Notes: generated from the sequence alone by a model not told the origin. A DNA stretch of 64,000 nt from Planctomycetota bacterium (GCA_018242605.1 JAFEBP010000001.1:136118-200117), one strand, 5' to 3'. Counted from the first letter of the stretch, positions 1-9,281 are shown. Made by a program: numbers and translations.

Positions 1-2
1 AC

Positions 3-533
3 CTGGGCATGCGTCCCGCGATGGGCCGCATCACGCGGATCAAGAACGCCGAACTGGCCGAACGCGGCGAGCGGCTCGTCGCCCTGGCGCGTGAGCTGAG
101 CCACCACTTCAAGGTGATGAGCAAGAAGTGGGATGTCAAGATCCTGGACCGCCAGGCGGTGCAGGCGCGTATCGCCGACATGGCCACGTACCTTCACGCG
201 TATGCCTGCACGCTGGGCAAACTGGACGGCGACATGACCGCCCACGGCGGCAACGGCGCGAACGACCTTGAGTTCCAGCGCGACAAGGCGGCCGCGATCC
301 ACTTCATGGACATCGCCGAGCACGAGATTCACAACCGGATCCGCGACCTCTACGAGAACTCCGACGAGAGCATGCTCGCGTGCGCCGATGCCGTGATCAG
401 GCACAACGACACGCTGCCCAACCGCGACTTTGTGATCCCCGAGAAGAGCCCGACTGCCAAGGGGACGGGGCGGAAGGTGTCACAAGAGGGCATCAAGCAG
501 TTCGCCGGCAACACGCTGCAGGAAACCCGCTGA
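3..533 (+). CDS. Acyl-CoA dehydrogenase-like protein, C-terminal part (5' truncated by window)
   Basis: The reading frame is open from the first bases, so the gene starts before the window. The remaining 176 residues are mostly helical. A stretch around residues 70-115, with HGGNGANDLEFQRDKAAA and then an HEIHNRIRDLYE helix, resembles the helical C-terminal domain of acyl-CoA dehydrogenases, which form flavoprotein tetramers in fatty-acid beta-oxidation. The FAD and substrate domains lie outside the window, so the assignment is by resemblance only. The gene ends 57 bp before gmhA on the same strand and could be co-transcribed with it, though the functions are unrelated. It could also be another helical protein; identity is moderately sure and coding status is high. 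Confidence 0.6.
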   Translation: MGMRPAMGRITRIKNAELAERGERLVALARELSHHFKVMSKKWDVKILDRQAVQARIADMATYLHAYACTLGKLDGDMTAHGGNGANDLEFQRDKAAAIHFMDIAEHEIHNRIRDLYENSDESMLACADAVIRHNDTLPNRDFVIPEKSPTAKGTGRKVSQEGIKQFAGNTLQETR

Positions 534-590
534 TCGCTCCCTGGTCCGTTGGCGTGGACGCCCGCACGGGCGTCCGCGTATCGTATTGAA

Positions 591-1193
591 ATGGCCGTTC
601 ACCGCACCGCCACCTTGAACCGCAACGCCGCCCAGGCTCTCGAGGAAGCCAGGGGCGTTCTGTTGGATGTGATCGCACATCCCGCGTTCGCTCAGCGTGT
701 GGACGCCGCGGCGGCGATGATCGCGGATCGGCTCGGCGCGGGAGGAAAGGTGCTGGCCTGCGGCAATGGAGGCTCTTCGTGCGAGGCGATGCACCTGTGC
801 GAGGAACTGACCGGCAGGTTCCGGGACAACCGTCCGGCGTTGGCCGCGATAGCCTGCGTTGACCCGGGCCACCTGACCTGCGTGGCGAACGACTTTGGGT
901 TTGATTACGTCTTCTCTCGCTGGGTGGAAGCGCTGGGCAAGCCCGGCGACGTGCTTGTGCTGCTGAGCACGAGCGGCAACTCACCCAACATGGTCGCGGC
1001 GGCGGCGGCGGCCAAGGCCAAAGGCATCGCGACCCTTGCGCTGCTGGGCAAGGACGGCGGCAAGTTGGCCGGCGACTGCGATTTCGAGTGGATCGTGCCC
1101 TCCTCGCGGTCGGAGCGGATCCAGGAGATCCACCTCATCATTGTCCACACGCTCGTGGACCTGGTCGAGCAGAAGCTCTTTCCCAAGAGTTGA
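591..1193 (+). CDS. gmhA: Phosphoheptose isomerase (D-sedoheptulose 7-phosphate isomerase)
   Basis: A 200-residue cytoplasmic SIS-domain protein, close to the family length of about 195. It isomerises sedoheptulose 7-phosphate, the first step to ADP-heptose for the lipopolysaccharide inner core. Visible motifs are GNGGSSCEAMH followed by EELTGRF (phosphate loop and active-site Glu), NDFGFDYVFSR, the serine-rich STSGNSPN loop, GKDGGK, and a C-terminal RIQEIH helix with the expected histidine. The start at 591 was chosen because homology begins there; the frame is open to 549 but that extension looks non-conserved. The neighbour kdsB makes another LPS core sugar donor, which supports an LPS-bearing outer membrane. 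Confidence 0.93.
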   Translation: MAVHRTATLNRNAAQALEEARGVLLDVIAHPAFAQRVDAAAAMIADRLGAGGKVLACGNGGSSCEAMHLCEELTGRFRDNRPALAAIACVDPGHLTCVANDFGFDYVFSRWVEALGKPGDVLVLLSTSGNSPNMVAAAAAAKAKGIATLALLGKDGGKLAGDCDFEWIVPSSRSERIQEIHLIIVHTLVDLVEQKLFPKS

Positions 1194-1212
1194 AGCCGTA
1201 CGCTTTCGCGCA

Positions 1213-2370
1213 ATGACGAACGCACTCATTCTCGGCGCGGGCATGGTCGGTTCGGTGATGGCGGCCGACCTGGCCTTGGATCCGGACTTCTCGGTCACCA
1301 TCGCGGACATCAACCAGGACAACCTGAGCCGCGCCGCCACACGCTGCGGCGGCAAGGTTGCGACGCTGCACGCCGACCTGTCGAATCCCGATGTGGTCGG
1401 GAACGCCGCGTCGAAATTCGACATTGTGCTCGGCGCACTCTCGAGCCGCATCGGTTTCGCGGCCCTCAAGGCCGTGATCGGCGCCGGCAAGAACTACTGC
1501 GACATTTCGTTCATGGCCGAGGACTTTCTGGAACTGTCGGCTCTGGCCCGGTCCAAAGGCGTGACGGCGGTGACCGACTGCGGGGTGGCGCCGGGCATGA
1601 GCAACATACTCGCCGCGCACGGGGCCCGAAGCCTCGATCGCTGCGAGCGGATCGAGATCTACGTGGGCGGATTGCCCCGGGAGCGGCGCTGGCCGTACGA
1701 CTACAAGGCCGCGTTCTCTCCGGCGGACGTCATCGAGGAATACACCCGCCCGGCGCGCCTCGTGGAGCACGGGCAAACGGTCGTCCGTGAAGCGCTCTCC
1801 GAAGCGGTGCTGATGGACTTTGCCGGGGTCGGAACGCTCGAAGCATTCAATACCGACGGGCTCCGAAGCCTGATCGAGACCGTGGGCAAGCGGTTCAACG
1901 TTCCGTTCATGAAAGAGCAGACGTTGCGGTACCCGGGCCACATCGAGTTGATGCGACGGTTCCGTGAGACCGGGCTGTTCTCGCAGACTCCGATCCGGGT
2001 TGGCGGCGTGTCGGTGCGGCCATTGGACGTGACGAGTGCATTGCTTTTCCCCAAGTGGACCTACGGACCCGGCGAGGAAGACTTGACCGTGATGCGCATC
2101 ACTGCCGCCGGCACCAAAGGAGGGCGGGCGACGGTGCTGTCGTGGGAACTGCTGGATTTCTTTGATCGCGCCAGCGGTTGCACCAGCATGTCGCGAACGA
2201 CCGCTCTGCCGTGCACCATCGTGGCGAGATTGATCGCGTCCGGGAAGTTCAACTCGCCCGGGGTGCATGCGCCGGAAGTGCTGGCCGATCATCCAGGGCT
2301 CGTGGACACTATTCTGAGTGAACTGGGCCGACGCGGCATCACCTACCGCCGCTCGCAAACCACCACCTGA
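1213..2370 (+). CDS. Saccharopine dehydrogenase-family NAD(P)-dependent oxidoreductase
   Basis: A 385-residue protein starting at an ATG 19 bp after gmhA. The N-terminus is a Rossmann fold with an ALILGAGMVGSVMA nucleotide-binding loop, followed by an Asp-containing ADIN at the end of strand 2. The middle has the family-typical segment NYCDISF and CGVAPGMSN. The C-terminal half carries the substrate domain with WELLDFFD. Family members make or split saccharopine-type amino acids or carboxynorspermidine; the substrate cannot be read from sequence here. The short spacing suggests one transcript with gmhA. Confidence 0.85.
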   Translation: MTNALILGAGMVGSVMAADLALDPDFSVTIADINQDNLSRAATRCGGKVATLHADLSNPDVVGNAASKFDIVLGALSSRIGFAALKAVIGAGKNYCDISFMAEDFLELSALARSKGVTAVTDCGVAPGMSNILAAHGARSLDRCERIEIYVGGLPRERRWPYDYKAAFSPADVIEEYTRPARLVEHGQTVVREALSEAVLMDFAGVGTLEAFNTDGLRSLIETVGKRFNVPFMKEQTLRYPGHIELMRRFRETGLFSQTPIRVGGVSVRPLDVTSALLFPKWTYGPGEEDLTVMRITAAGTKGGRATVLSWELLDFFDRASGCTSMSRTTALPCTIVARLIASGKFNSPGVHAPEVLADHPGLVDTILSELGRRGITYRRSQTTT

Positions 2371-2475
2371 TCGCCTGCCAATCTGGCCGATGGCGAATGG
2401 TCGGCAGGCGCCGCTGCCTCTCCCGAGATGGCATGCTTGCTCGGATTACGGCATGCCGATTGCAAAGACCGATCC

Positions 2476-3066
2476 GTGGCTTCCGATCCGAACATCCTGG
2501 TGTTCCTGACCAGCGCCCGAACGGAGTTCGAGGGGCGCGCCATGGCAGCCTCGCTGGAAGCTGAGGGGATTCCCGCAAAGGTGTTCTCCGCCGCGGCGAG
2601 GATGGCCCAGTGGGAGATCGGGTACACCGATCCCATCAAGGTCATGGTGAGACGCTCCGACCTGGCGCGGGCGGCGGAGGTGCTCAGGGCCGCACGGGCG
2701 CGCGCCAGAACGATCGATTGGTCGACGGTGGATGTGAACGAACCCGGTGTGTTTTCGGACGCCGCGGCGTGCGATGTGTGCGGGCACCCGCTCTCCGGTC
2801 TTCCGGTGGACACACAGACGTGCCCCAACTGCCGGACCCTTCTCGCGAGCGAGGATTCGACACGTTTCGACACAGGGACGAGGCCGTCGTTCAGTTATCG
2901 ATGGGGCAAATTCAGGCGGATCGGCGGCATCCTGGTGTTGCTTGGCATGGCGGGCACGGTTCTGAGCCCGACGCACGCACTGCCGATTCTGGGTGTGCTT
3001 CTGCTGGCGTTGGCGCTGGGGGCGGGGCCCGGGAATGCCCACTCCCTGCCGAGGCGGTTGCCCTGA
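2476..3066 (+). CDS. DUF2007-like protein with zinc-ribbon motif and C-terminal membrane segment
   Basis: About 196 residues. The first 70 residues, with a VFLTSARTEFEGRAMAASLE-type opening and a later VMVRRSDLARAAEVL, resemble the small DUF2007 'putative signal transducing protein' domain. Next come two CxxC pairs, CDVCG and CPNC, that could form a zinc ribbon. A hydrophobic stretch of about 35 residues near the C-terminus probably crosses the membrane. I chose the GTG at 2476 because the DUF-like homology begins right after it; the frame is open to a GTG/ATG-type start at 2428. Role unknown. Confidence 0.7.
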   Translation: MASDPNILVFLTSARTEFEGRAMAASLEAEGIPAKVFSAAARMAQWEIGYTDPIKVMVRRSDLARAAEVLRAARARARTIDWSTVDVNEPGVFSDAAACDVCGHPLSGLPVDTQTCPNCRTLLASEDSTRFDTGTRPSFSYRWGKFRRIGGILVLLGMAGTVLSPTHALPILGVLLLALALGAGPGNAHSLPRRLP

Positions 3067-3173
3067 AGAGTCGCAAGTGGGGGATGCCCGCTGCTACCCT
3101 GCGGGGCAGTGCCCGGTACAATCAAAGTCCGCCGGGGCGGATGTGGGATTGAAGCGAACAGAAGGGCCTGAAC

Positions 3174-4751
3174 TTGGCGCTATTCAGTTGGAAAAAGTCG
3201 GACAACGAAGCGAAACCAGCACCAGCGGCTCCGGGCGGGGCAGGGGGTGCGGTTGGGGCGGATCTACCCGCCGCGGGACCGACGGACGCGGCTGCGCCGA
3301 TGTTCGACCCCGACAAGGCGATGAAGTTCTTTCATCGCGCCAAAACGGTTGATGAGACGACGAACTACGAATACGCCGTGCAGCTATGGCTGAGCGGGCT
3401 GCGGTGGGATCCCAACAGCATGGACGGTCTCATCGGCTTCGCCGGTTCGATCGCCAGGTTCAACGACAGCCCCGCGGGCAAAAAGGGGATCGGCAAGGAA
3501 GTCTCACGCAGCGTGAGCGGAAAGAGCGACGTGGACCGGTACTTGGCGGCGCTGCTGGACTGGGGCCAGAAGCCCGGCGACAGCGTTCTCGCGGTGCGGG
3601 CTGCGGAAGCCGCGGCGAAGCTCACGCTCAAGCAGCCGACGCGGTGGATCACAGAGCGTGCATTCGGCATCGCACTCAAGGACAAGAAAGTCCGCAAGGA
3701 CCTGATCCTTAAATGCTCCGAGTGCTTCGGCAAGTGCGATGCGTTCGAGTTGGCGCTGGGTTCGGCGGAGAAGGCCCTGCAGATCGACCCCACCGACGGC
3801 GAACTGGCCGCCCGCATCCGTAGTCTGGCGGCGCAGGCGACGATGAGCAAGGGCGGCTACGACAAGACGGGCCAGGAGGGCGGCTTCCGCGCCAATATCC
3901 GCGACGCGGCCAAGCAGCGGATTCTGGACGATCAGGAACGCATCGTCAAGACCGAGGACACGCTGGACCGCCTCATCATCGCGGGGGCCGAAGAGCTCCA
4001 GAAACGCCCGGGAGACCTGCCGACCATCGAACGCTACGGCAAGCTGCTGCTCGAGCGTGCCAAGCCCGCCGACGAGGAAGCGGCCCACAAACTCTACATG
4101 CAGACCTTTGAGACTACCCGGCAGTTCCGCTTCCGCGAACTGGCCGGCGAGATCAAGCTGCGTCAGCTCCGCCGCAAGGTCTCGGAACTCAAGGACATGC
4201 AGGCCAAGACACCGGGCAACGAGATGGTGGAGCGAATGCTGGCGCAGGCCGAGGAGGAACACAACCTGCTCGATTTGGAGGAGCACAAGCTCCGTTGCGA
4301 GGCGTACCCATCGGACCTGACCCGCAAGTTCGAGCTGGGCAAGCGGCATTTCGCGATGAACCAGTTCCACGAGGCGATCGAACAGTTCCAGGAGGCTCAG
4401 CACGAGCCCAAGAACCGCGCGGCCTCGATGACGATGCTGGGCCTGAGTTTCCAGCAGATCGACTGGAACGAAGAAGCGATCGATACGTTCCGCCATGCTT
4501 TGGAACTCAAGGACCTGCTGCCCGACACGCAGATGGAGCTGCGGTATTGCCTCATGACCGCGCTGCAGGCCAAGGCGACTACGGATAATGACGTCGCGTG
4601 CGCCGAAGAAGCGGACCGGCTTGCTTCGGCGATCGCACGCCAGCAAATGAGCTACAAGGACATCCGTGTTCGGCGCGAAACGATCAAAGCCCTGCTCACC
4701 AAGCTCAAGGCGCCCAGGACCGGCGAGCCTCAGCCCGGGGCCGGTGCGTGA
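3174..4751 (+). CDS. Tetratricopeptide-repeat scaffold protein
   Basis: A 525-residue soluble protein with a TTG start at 3174. There is an Ala/Pro/Gly-rich linker at residues 12-40. Helical TPR-type repeats follow across most of the chain, clear around residues 55-85, 170-215 and 385-450, with motifs such as AEKALQIDPTDGELAARI and HEAIEQFQEAQHEP. The middle, residues 300-370, is strongly charged and probably coiled coil. There is no signal peptide and no catalytic motif. Its stop overlaps the GTG start of kdsB by 4 bp, so the two are almost certainly translated from one message. A role in envelope biogenesis is only inferred from that coupling. Confidence 0.82.
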   Translation: MALFSWKKSDNEAKPAPAAPGGAGGAVGADLPAAGPTDAAAPMFDPDKAMKFFHRAKTVDETTNYEYAVQLWLSGLRWDPNSMDGLIGFAGSIARFNDSPAGKKGIGKEVSRSVSGKSDVDRYLAALLDWGQKPGDSVLAVRAAEAAAKLTLKQPTRWITERAFGIALKDKKVRKDLILKCSECFGKCDAFELALGSAEKALQIDPTDGELAARIRSLAAQATMSKGGYDKTGQEGGFRANIRDAAKQRILDDQERIVKTEDTLDRLIIAGAEELQKRPGDLPTIERYGKLLLERAKPADEEAAHKLYMQTFETTRQFRFRELAGEIKLRQLRRKVSELKDMQAKTPGNEMVERMLAQAEEEHNLLDLEEHKLRCEAYPSDLTRKFELGKRHFAMNQFHEAIEQFQEAQHEPKNRAASMTMLGLSFQQIDWNEEAIDTFRHALELKDLLPDTQMELRYCLMTALQAKATTDNDVACAEEADRLASAIARQQMSYKDIRVRRETIKALLTKLKAPRTGEPQPGAGA

Positions 4752-5497
4752 GCGTTCAGGCGATCGCGATCATCCCGGCGCGCCTGGGTTCGACGAGGTT
4801 CCCGGGTAAGGTGCTGGCGGCGCAGACCGGCAAACCCCTGATTCAGCACGTGTGGGAGTCGGCGAAGCGCGCCACGTCGCTGGCCAGAGTGGTCATCGCG
4901 ACGGATGATGAGAGTGTGCGTGCGGCGGTCGTGAGGTTTGGCGGAGAAGCCGTGATGACCAGCCCCGATCATCCCAACGGCTCGAGCCGTCTCGCCGAGG
5001 CGGCGCGGCACTTGTCATTGCCGGATGATGCGCTCGTCGTGAACGTGCAGGGCGACGAGCCGGAGATGGAACCGCAGGTTGTAGATGCCGCAGTGGAACT
5101 CGCGAGGTTGAGCGGCGCAGAAGTCGCCACGGTGGCGTCGCCTTTCCAGCCGGGCGAAGATCCCGCGAATCCGAATCTGGTCAAAGTGGTGGTGGGGATG
5201 CACGATCTGGCGCTGTATTTTTCGCGATCGCTCATTCCCCATCAACGGGTCGGGGGCGATGCCTCCGCGGGGCCGCTGAGGCACGTGGGGTTGTACGTCT
5301 ATCGGGCGGCCTTTCTCCAGCGGTATGTGTCATTGCCGCCGACACCGCTCGAACGTACGGAAATGCTGGAGCAGCTACGAGTGCTGGAACACGGCTACAA
5401 GGTCGCAGTGGCGGTGCGCGATTGCCGCGGTCAAGGGATCGATACCCCCGAGCAGTACGCGGAGTTCGTGCGTCGTGTGAAGTCCACGGCAAACTGA
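4748..5497 (+). CDS. kdsB: 3-deoxy-manno-octulosonate (KDO) cytidylyltransferase
   Basis: 249 residues, matching the family's usual 245-255. It activates KDO with CTP to give CMP-KDO for lipid A-core assembly in the cytoplasm. Motifs in order are IIPARLGSTRFPGKVL (nucleotide loop), the VVIATDDESV segment, MTSPDHPNGSSRLAE, VVNVQGDEPEM (metal and CTP binding), HVGLYVYRAAFL, and TPLERTEMLEQLR-VLEHGY near the end. The GTG start shares the tetranucleotide GTGA with the stop of the upstream TPR gene, which favours translational coupling. Confidence 0.95.
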   Translation: MSVQAIAIIPARLGSTRFPGKVLAAQTGKPLIQHVWESAKRATSLARVVIATDDESVRAAVVRFGGEAVMTSPDHPNGSSRLAEAARHLSLPDDALVVNVQGDEPEMEPQVVDAAVELARLSGAEVATVASPFQPGEDPANPNLVKVVVGMHDLALYFSRSLIPHQRVGGDASAGPLRHVGLYVYRAAFLQRYVSLPPTPLERTEMLEQLRVLEHGYKVAVAVRDCRGQGIDTPEQYAEFVRRVKSTAN

Positions 5498-5630
5498 CGA
5501 TCAGCGGTGAAGCTGGTTCAGTGGCGAACAAACAGGGGCGGGGGGCGTCTAAACACCAGTGCAAGCAAGCACCTACCGTTGAACGACGGTGTGTATTCCG
5601 TTAGGAATTGATTAGCCAGGAACGTCCGCC

Positions 5631-6914
5631 ATGAAGCTTCACCGATTGATCCTCGTCGCTGGTCTGGTTTTCTCCGCTGGCCTTGTTTCGCCCGCCTTGG
5701 GCGACGATTTCAAGCGTGAGGGCGAGGGTGCTCGCCGCGCCGCGCTCGACAAGATGGAACTCAAGCCCTTCCCGGCAGAGGCGTGGGCCCAGTTGACTGA
5801 TTGGACCAATGGCGCCGCGCCGACTCCCGGCGATCTGAACGGCAAAGTGATCCTGATCTGCACCTGGGCGGATTGGTACGCCCCCTGCAAGCGTGCGATG
5901 AACCAGGCGACCAAACTGGCCGAGAAGTACGGTAAGGAAGGCCTCGTCGTCATCGCCCCGCACAACGCGACCGGCTGGGCGGAGGCAAAGAAGCCCGCGG
6001 CGCCAAAGGACAGCGTGTTCCTGCTTGCCAACGACCCCAAGGGCGAGTTCCGCAAGGCGATCAACGCGGACCAGGACCCCAACTTCTACGTGATTGACCG
6101 TGCGGGCCAGATGCGCTTCGCGGACCTGGACAAGTCTGCGGTGGAGGGCGCAGTAGAGTCGCTGTTGAAAGAGAAAGCCGAAGACGCCGCGAGCATCAAT
6201 ACCAAACTCGCCACCGATGCCGCCAAGAAAGAGGCCGAATCGCGCCGCACCGCTGCGATCAATCAGGGCGCGTCGCTGGTGGACCTCCCCGAGATCTCGT
6301 TCCCGGAGCCCTCTGCCGACCGTTACAAGAACGCCGCGTGGCCGAAGATGCCCAAGCTGGAGAACGAGCCTCCCCCGGCCGATCCCAACAGCCCGCCGCC
6401 TCCGATCCAGATGCTCCTGCCTGAAACCGGCTGGATCGGCCCCAAGCCGCAACTCAAGGGCCGCGCCCGGTTGGTGTATTTCTGGCACCCTGATTCGCGA
6501 TTCACCACGCAAATCATGCCCCGTATGGACACCATCAAGACGCAGCGATCCCGCGATCTGGTCGTGGTGGGCGCGGCGAGCAAGATTGCCGACAACTCGG
6601 GCGAGAACAAGTTGGAAATGGACCCCAAAAAGCTTGAAGCACGCGTCCGCGAGTTCACGTCGGACCGGAACCTCAAGCACTCGATCATCGTGGATCCCAG
6701 CGGGCAGTTGTTCGACACCTCTCGTCGCAGCCAGACCGGTGAGTTCCCGATTCCCTGGGTCGCGATCGTCAGCAGCGACGGGGTGTTGCGCTGGTCCGGC
6801 CCGATGGGCGCTCCGTCGTTCGAAGCGGCGCTGGACAAGGTGCTGGGGGTTGATCCGGGCATCCAGGCCCGCCGAGCCGCGGAGGCCGAGTACCTGAGCA
6901 AGCGCGGCAAGTAA
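5631..6914 (+). CDS. Exported double thioredoxin-fold protein lacking a CxxC active site
   Basis: 427 residues. Residues 1-24 form a signal peptide ending near ALG-DD, so the protein is exported. Residues about 60-165 are a redoxin/TlpA-like domain with LICTWADWYAPCKRAM. The canonical WCxPC is here W-Y-A-P-C, so the nucleophilic first Cys is replaced by Tyr83 and only Cys86 remains, with Cys77 before it. After a charged helical and proline-rich linker, a second thioredoxin-like fold starts near residue 280 with VYFWHPDSRFT and no cysteine pair. A normal dithiol reductase function is therefore unlikely; a chaperone or ligand-binding role, or use of Cys77/Cys86, is possible. trmL follows 13 bp later. 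Confidence 0.8.
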   Translation: MKLHRLILVAGLVFSAGLVSPALGDDFKREGEGARRAALDKMELKPFPAEAWAQLTDWTNGAAPTPGDLNGKVILICTWADWYAPCKRAMNQATKLAEKYGKEGLVVIAPHNATGWAEAKKPAAPKDSVFLLANDPKGEFRKAINADQDPNFYVIDRAGQMRFADLDKSAVEGAVESLLKEKAEDAASINTKLATDAAKKEAESRRTAAINQGASLVDLPEISFPEPSADRYKNAAWPKMPKLENEPPPADPNSPPPPIQMLLPETGWIGPKPQLKGRARLVYFWHPDSRFTTQIMPRMDTIKTQRSRDLVVVGAASKIADNSGENKLEMDPKKLEARVREFTSDRNLKHSIIVDPSGQLFDTSRRSQTGEFPIPWVAIVSSDGVLRWSGPMGAPSFEAALDKVLGVDPGIQARRAAEAEYLSKRGK

Positions 6915-6927
6915 CCCGGCGGGACAC

Positions 6928-7443
6928 ATGCCCACCGCGCTCGCCCGGCCGCTGTTCGACATCGTTCTGCACGAGCCTGAAATTCCGAACAACACCGGCA
7001 ACATCGGCCGCACATGCGTCGCCGCGGGTTGCCGATTGCGCCTCATCCACCCGCTGGGGTTCAGCACGGATGAGAGAGCGTGCCGACGTGCCGGGCTGGA
7101 CTATTGGCCACGTCTCGACCTGCACGAGCACCGGGACTGGGCGGACTTTCTCGGCACGGCGCGTCCGGCGTCGATGTGGCTGCTCTCGACCAAGGGGCGC
7201 GGGACGGTGTACGACGCGCCCCTGCGGCGGGGCGACACGCTGGTCTTCGGCAAGGAGACCGCCGGCCTTCCCGCGGCGTTGCTCGACGCCTATCCCGATC
7301 GCGTGTTGACGCTGCCCATGATGCCCTCCGAACGTTCGCTCAACCTCGCCACGGTGGTATGCGCAGTGGTGTACGAGGGCCTCAGGCAGTGCCTGATACG
7401 AGGCGAGGTGGGCTTGGACGCCGCGGGCCGCCTTTCACTTTAG
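6928..7443 (+). CDS. trmL: tRNA (cytidine/uridine-2'-O-)-methyltransferase TrmL
   Basis: 171 residues, a minimal SPOUT-class (SpoU) enzyme close to the TrmL size of about 157. TrmL methylates the ribose of the wobble base 34 in tRNA-Leu using S-adenosylmethionine. The three SpoU motifs are present: EIPNNTGNIGRTC (motif 1), LVFGKETAGLP (motif 2, trefoil knot) and MPSERSLNLATVVCAVVYE (motif 3). The start at 6928 follows the previous stop by 13 bp, suggesting co-transcription. Confidence 0.92.
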   Translation: MPTALARPLFDIVLHEPEIPNNTGNIGRTCVAAGCRLRLIHPLGFSTDERACRRAGLDYWPRLDLHEHRDWADFLGTARPASMWLLSTKGRGTVYDAPLRRGDTLVFGKETAGLPAALLDAYPDRVLTLPMMPSERSLNLATVVCAVVYEGLRQCLIRGEVGLDAAGRLSL

Positions 7444-7511
7444 ACGCCGTACGCGGCCTCCGCGGGAGGTTTGGTGGGCGAACCTGGGGACCGCGTTGGT
7501 CGTATTAAGGA

Positions 7512-7901
7512 GTGTCAACTCCGAGCCAGACCCGGCCGGGCGGACAAATCATGTTTCTCCTCTCTCTGGGTGTGCCGCCCGCGCTTGTGGGCGGTACACT
7601 TTTTGTCGTGGCGAAACACACCTCCGTGGGGATCCATCCATTGCTTCAACGCTCGGCTCAGCGTCCGTGGCGCCTTTGTTTGGCCGTCGCCACGTTGCGT
7701 TCGGTCGCTTCCGCTTGCATCTTGGCTGGGGCGATGTTCGCGAGCTCGGGCTGTCAAGATCCGCTCCTCACGCCGGATGAGCCCCGCAGTCAATATGACC
7801 GATTCGACGCCGTGCGGGACCGCCGTGCGCCCAGTTACGTGTTTGATGAGTACGGCGAGCGCCGGCCCAACATCCGGGCTCGTCTGTTGACCTCCGAGTG
7901 A
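7512..7901 (+). CDS. Small probable lipoprotein, unknown function
   Basis: The frame encodes up to 129 residues. The informative part is a hydrophobic stretch ending in the lipobox-like FASSGC (Cys near residue 81), then a polar mature region with SQYDRFDAVRDRR and YVFDEYGERRPN. This suggests an exported, lipid-anchored protein with a mature part of about 50 residues. The true start is unclear: a GTG at 7512 has AAGGAG directly against it, and GTG 7626 or TTG 7641 would give a more normal signal-peptide length. I do not recognise the family. The 271 bp after it (7902-8172) hold no gene that I can support. Confidence 0.55.
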   Translation: MSTPSQTRPGGQIMFLLSLGVPPALVGGTLFVVAKHTSVGIHPLLQRSAQRPWRLCLAVATLRSVASACILAGAMFASSGCQDPLLTPDEPRSQYDRFDAVRDRRAPSYVFDEYGERRPNIRARLLTSE

Positions 7902-8172
7902 GCGACGTGGAGTTGCTGCGCCCGCCGGCGTTGCGTCGGTGCACCGTATACCCCCAAGGGCCGCTTCCGGTCGACGACGCGGCCCGGATCGGCGTTCGGA
8001 ATTGTTGGTGCGAGGCCCCGCAGCGGGGCGCGACATGCTTGAGGCAGGCTGCGAGTTCGACAGTGATCGACGCAGCAAAGGCTGTTGCTACGCTTGGTGA
8101 GAGGGATTCCCGTTTCGGGCAGCGCGGCTTCCGGGTGATCGGGGCGAACAGGAGTATTCGAGAAGGACATCT

Positions 8173-8937
8173 ATGCAACGGGAGTGGTTCATCGCGGCGG
8201 GTCTGCTTGTGGTCCTTCTGATCGCGCAGGAAGTCGGGTATCGCGCCGGAATGAGGTCCAGGGCCCGGACGGATAGCCGCGAGACCGGGCAGATTGGCGC
8301 GGTGCAGGCCGCGGTGCTGGGCTTGCTCGGACTGCTCCTGGGGTTCAGTTTTTCCGGGGCGTCCAACCGATTTCTGGAACGCCAGGACTTGATCACGTCG
8401 GAGGCGAACGCGATCGGCACCGCCTACTTGCGGGCGGACTTGCTCGACGAACCGCATCGAACCGATCTCCGCGAGGGTCTGCGCAAGTACACCGAGCACC
8501 GGTTAAGGGTCTCGCAAAGCCTGCGACGAGGGATCGGCGAGGCGGATGTCGCGCAGATCTCGAATCTCCACAATGCGATCTGGAAGGCGGCCGCCGAGGG
8601 CGCGAACGCCAAGCCCGTCGTGGCGTTGGCGGTGCTCCCGCCGGTCAACGATGTGATCGACGTTCACTCCCTGCGCGTGTATTCGGGCATGAAACACCTT
8701 CCAGTTTTGGTCATGGTCCTGCTCATCGGCTCCTCGGTGCTGGCGATCGGCGTGATGGCGTACGGCACGGGGCTTGCGGGCAAGAGACATTTCATGCTGC
8801 ACAGCGCGTTGGCGTTGCTCATTGGCGTGGCGTTGTGGACGACCATTGACTTGGATCACCCCCGTGCCGGGCTCCTCAAGCTCTCCGACGAGCCGCTCGC
8901 GGCACTGCGCTTTGATGCGTCACCGCCGTCTCGGTGA
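8173..8937 (+). CDS. DUF4239/bestrophin-like integral membrane protein
   Basis: 254 residues with four predicted membrane spans: residues about 5-22, 45-64, 177-198 and 210-228. The central cytoplasmic part contains the family-typical EANAIGTAYLRADLL followed by a REGLRKYTEHRL helix, as in bacterial DUF4239 proteins with a bestrophin-like domain. A Shine-Dalgarno AAGGA lies 7 nt before the ATG. Related proteins are proposed anion channels, but function in bacteria is not established. The next gene, a small lipoprotein, starts about 80 bp downstream. Confidence 0.8.
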   Translation: MQREWFIAAGLLVVLLIAQEVGYRAGMRSRARTDSRETGQIGAVQAAVLGLLGLLLGFSFSGASNRFLERQDLITSEANAIGTAYLRADLLDEPHRTDLREGLRKYTEHRLRVSQSLRRGIGEADVAQISNLHNAIWKAAAEGANAKPVVALAVLPPVNDVIDVHSLRVYSGMKHLPVLVMVLLIGSSVLAIGVMAYGTGLAGKRHFMLHSALALLIGVALWTTIDLDHPRAGLLKLSDEPLAALRFDASPPSR

Positions 8938-9017
8938 ACAGCTACAACCGCCACGGATTGGGATACTGTTGGCTGTCGTCACGACCACTCTTGAATCCAA
9001 CTACCCGGAGACCCACT

Positions 9018-9281
9018 GTGACCAACTCCCTCCCACGATTCTGCGCGAAATCAGCGACGTTGTCAGTACTGATGGCCACGTTGATGACTGGCTGCTCCAG
9101 CTATTACAAGGTGACAGACCCCGCGAGCGGCAAGGAGTACTACACCAAGGACGTCGATCGGAGCGGGCGTGGCGGAGCCGTGGAGTTTAAGGACGCCCGT
9201 ACCAACGCCGAGGTGACTCTGGTTTCTTCAGAAGTGCTGAAGATCGACAAGAAGGCCTTCGAGGCAGCGACGAAGAAGTGA
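9018..9281 (+). CDS. Small lipoprotein with YgdR-like C-terminal domain
   Basis: 87 residues from a GTG start, chosen because GGAG sits 7 nt upstream and because it gives a compact lipoprotein signal sequence; the frame stays open to 8934. The signal ends in LMTGC at about residue 31, followed by SSYYKVTDPASGKEYYT, a short beta-rich domain with charged strands (EVTLVSSEVLKID). This resembles small SH3-like lipoproteins of the YgdI/YgdR type. Likely outer- or inner-membrane anchored. Function unknown. Confidence 0.72.
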   Translation: MTNSLPRFCAKSATLSVLMATLMTGCSSYYKVTDPASGKEYYTKDVDRSGRGGAVEFKDARTNAEVTLVSSEVLKIDKKAFEAATKK

